Assembly: GCF_016462545.1 (NCBI RefSeq)
Contig: NZ_JAEMTA010000035.1
Location: forward strand, 1-50,100
Reading direction: 5' to 3'
Source of the DNA: Mycolicibacterium sp.
GTDB taxonomy: Bacteria > Actinomycetota > Actinomycetes > Mycobacteriales > Mycobacteriaceae
DNA: 50,100 nucleotides
This document shows, piece by piece, positions 48,407 to 50,100 of the stretch. Under the pieces are notes generated by a model. It was not told where the DNA came from. It saw only the letters and a list, made by a program, of their open reading frames with translations, and searched no databases. The translations under genes were made by a program, and so were the position numbers. Numbering within the stretch: the first letter of the stretch is position 1; the number at the start of each line of letters is the position of its first letter.

Positions 48407-49551
48407 GCGCGGCGCGCACCGTTCTGGTGCTCAACTGTGGCTCGTCGTCGCTGAAATATGCGGTCGTAGAGCCGGGTTCGGGACGACAGCTGGCCGACGG
48501 AATCGTCGAACGCATCGGAGCCGGTCCGATCACCGACCACGAAGCGGCGCTGCGGGCGGCTTTCGACGAACTCGCGCGGGCGGGCCACGATCTCGACTCG
48601 CTCGGACTGATCGCGGTTGGCCACCGTGTCGTACATGGCGGACCGGATCTGTACCAGCCGACCGTCGTCGACGACGCGCTGATCGCCACGCTGGAAACGC
48701 TCGCGCCGCTGGCCCCGCTGCACAACCCGCCTGCGCTCGTCGGCATCGAGGTCGCTCGCAAGATGCTGCCCGGCCTTCCCCACGTCGCGGTATTCGATAC
48801 GGCGTACTTCCACGACTTGCCACCCGCCGCCGCGCAGTACGCGATCCCGCGGGACATCGCTGCGCAGTGGCACGTTCGGCGCTACGGGTTTCACGGGACG
48901 TCGCATCAGTACGTCAGCGAGCAGGCGGCCGAGTTCCTGCAGGTGCCGCTGGAGTCGCTGAACCAGATCGTGCTGCACCTGGGCAACGGGGCCTCGGCTT
49001 CGGCGATCGTCGGCGGTCGGCCGCAGGACACCTCGATGGGCATGACGCCGATGGAGGGCCTGGTGATGGGCACGCGATCGGGTGACGTCGACCCGGGCGT
49101 CATCATGTATCTGAACCGGACGGCCGGCATGAGCATGGCCGACGTAGAGACGATGCTCAACCGGCGCTCGGGGGTCTTCGGACTCGGTGGTGAGATCGAC
49201 TTCCGTCTGCTGCACCGCCGCATCGAATCTGGCGATGCGGAGGCGCAGTTGGCCTACGACGTCTACATACATCGGCTGCGCAAGTACATCGGCGCCTACC
49301 TGGCGCTGCTGGGCAGCACCGACGTGATCACGTTCACGGCGGGCGTTGGCGAGAACGATGCCGCTGTCCGCCGGGACGCGCTCAGTGGGCTGGCGCCACT
49401 CGGCATCGAACTCGACGAACATCTCAATGACAGCCCGGCCCGGTCGCCGCGGCGCATCTCGTTCGAGACCTCGCCGACCACGGTTCTCGTCATCCCCACC
49501 AACGAGGAACTCGCGATCGCGCGCGCCTGCGCCGGCGTGATCGACGGCTAG
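48403..49551 (+). CDS. ackA: Acetate kinase
   Basis: 382 residues from ATG 48403, which overlaps the pta stop (ATGA); the upstream in-frame extension lies inside pta. Makes ATP and acetate from acetyl phosphate, or the reverse. Family blocks: VLVLNCGSSSLKYAV (phosphate-binding N-terminus), GHRVVHGG, AVFDTAYFHDLP, RRYGFHGTSHQYVS with catalytic His, HLGNGASASAI, TPMEGLVMGTRSGDVDPG, and FTAGVGENDAAVRR. Complete. Overlaps the stop of the convergent HNH gene by four bases (CTAG). Confidence 0.98.
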   Translation: MSAARTVLVLNCGSSSLKYAVVEPGSGRQLADGIVERIGAGPITDHEAALRAAFDELARAGHDLDSLGLIAVGHRVVHGGPDLYQPTVVDDALIATLETLAPLAPLHNPPALVGIEVARKMLPGLPHVAVFDTAYFHDLPPAAAQYAIPRDIAAQWHVRRYGFHGTSHQYVSEQAAEFLQVPLESLNQIVLHLGNGASASAIVGGRPQDTSMGMTPMEGLVMGTRSGDVDPGVIMYLNRTAGMSMADVETMLNRRSGVFGLGGEIDFRLLHRRIESGDAEAQLAYDVYIHRLRKYIGAYLALLGSTDVITFTAGVGENDAAVRRDALSGLAPLGIELDEHLNDSPARSPRRISFETSPTTVLVIPTNEELAIARACAGVIDG

Positions 49552-50100
49552 CCTGCCCCGTCGGCTTCGGCGCGGTTGAGTTCGCGTTCTTCGTGGATGC
49601 GGTGGGCGCGGTCTTGGGCGCGGGTGGTTTTGCGGCGCGGCATCTTGAGTCCCGGGTTGTGTGCGGGTGGCACGGGTCCGGTCGCCACGGTGGGTGCGGT
49701 GGGTGTGCACAGTTCGGGGAACAGCCGCATGCTGCCTGGTCTGGTCAGGTGTGTCCGGCCGTCGGGCGCGCGCCATTCGACGGTGCCATCCGGGAACTGT
49801 CGGTCCTGCCAGCCGCCCTGACCGCCCCAGAATGTCTTGAGCAAGTGATGTTTTCGGCATAGTGCCTTGAGGTTGGACGCCTGGGTGGGACCGTAGGGCC
49901 ACGGAATCGTATGGTCCAGGTCGCAGTTGGTGGCGGGCGCGCAGCAGCCCGGAAAGCGGCACGTCATGTCGCGGGCGCGGATGAAGTCGGCGAGTTTCTT
50001 CGAGGGTGTGTAGCGCTGTTCTGGTGGGGCTTGGCCGGGGTGGAGGATCGCGGTGATGGTGGCGCCGAGGGCGGCGCGTTGGGCGATCTCGCCGGGCAGG
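49548..50100 (-). CDS. DUF222/HNH endonuclease-domain protein (13E12-repeat type), C-terminal part (5' end outside window)
   Basis: The frame is open to the window edge; about 183 residues are visible. Reading in from the edge, the protein runs LPGEIAQRAALG, then QRYTPSKKLADFIRARD, then the HNH core MTCRFPGCCAPATNCDLDHTIPW and LKALCRKHHLLKT, with Cys pairs for structural zinc and the catalytic His in DLDH. This is the C-terminal HNH module of the DUF222 family that is multi-copy in mycobacteria (13E12 repeats). A ~90-residue basic tail follows. An in-frame ATG at 49967 is internal and not the true start. Biological role is not established. Confidence 0.88.
   Translation of the reverse strand, partial: LPGEIAQRAALGATITAILHPGQAPPEQRYTPSKKLADFIRARDMTCRFPGCCAPATNCDLDHTIPWPYGPTQASNLKALCRKHHLLKTFWGGQGGWQDRQFPDGTVEWRAPDGRTHLTRPGSMRLFPELCTPTAPTVATGPVPPAHNPGLKMPRRKTTRAQDRAHRIHEERELNRAEADGAG

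Noticed and set aside
49548..50100. Possible mobile element at the right edge (HNH endonuclease)
   Set aside because: The protein is of the DUF222/13E12 type, which is multi-copy in mycobacteria but is not by itself evidence for an intron or transposon; no terminal repeats are visible and the gene is cut by the window.

Overview
The window is high-GC chromosomal DNA from a mycobacterium, most likely a rapid grower (Mycolicibacterium type). The two flanks follow the M. tuberculosis gene order as I remember it: fba, Rv0361, Rv0360c, Rv0359, Rv0358, purA and Rv0356c on the left, a PurT-like gene, Rv0390 and metZ next, and Rv0406c, fgd1 (Rv0407), pta and ackA on the right. All family assignments come from reading translated proteins and from memory of the families; no search was run.

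Left flank (1-15100): the 3' end of fba, small membrane proteins, a FUSC-type membrane protein, a site-2-protease-like M50 protein, purA with a hotdog protein, a P450/ferredoxin pair beside a divergent MarR regulator, a CPA1 cation/proton antiporter divergent from a UBP-type zinc finger, and an operon of a degenerate PurT-like ATP-grasp protein, an NTF2-like membrane protein, a rhodanese and metZ.

Centre (15100-39600): a lipid polyketide locus. A regulatory gap of about 400 bp precedes a tightly packed operon: FadD26-like fatty acyl-AMP ligase, TesA-like thioesterase, PKS with ACP-KS-AT-KR-ACP, PpsE-like PKS with KS-AT-ACP-condensation, drrA, drrB, drrC and a PapA5-like acyltransferase. A WS/DGAT-like acyltransferase, an SDR and a 2072-residue Mas-like reducing PKS (KS-AT-DH-ER-KR-ACP) complete it. 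This matches the architecture of the phthiocerol dimycocerosate (DIM/PDIM) locus reduced to two Pps modules, with no ppsB, ppsC, ppsD, mmpL7, lppX or second FAAL in view. I infer a beta-hydroxy-ketone (or related lactone) backbone with one hydroxyl, acylated by a methyl-branched fatty acid: a one-armed relative of DIM. This is the main finding.

Right flank (39600-50100): a carboxymuconolactone-decarboxylase-family gene, an SDR whose promoter sits inside a 26-bp palindrome, a GNAT/LLM-oxidoreductase pair, a metallo-beta-lactamase-fold hydrolase, fgd1, a proline-rich septum-formation-domain membrane protein, the pta-ackA operon, and the C-terminal part of a DUF222/HNH (13E12-type) protein cut by the window edge. 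I see no tRNA, rRNA, CRISPR array or insertion sequence.
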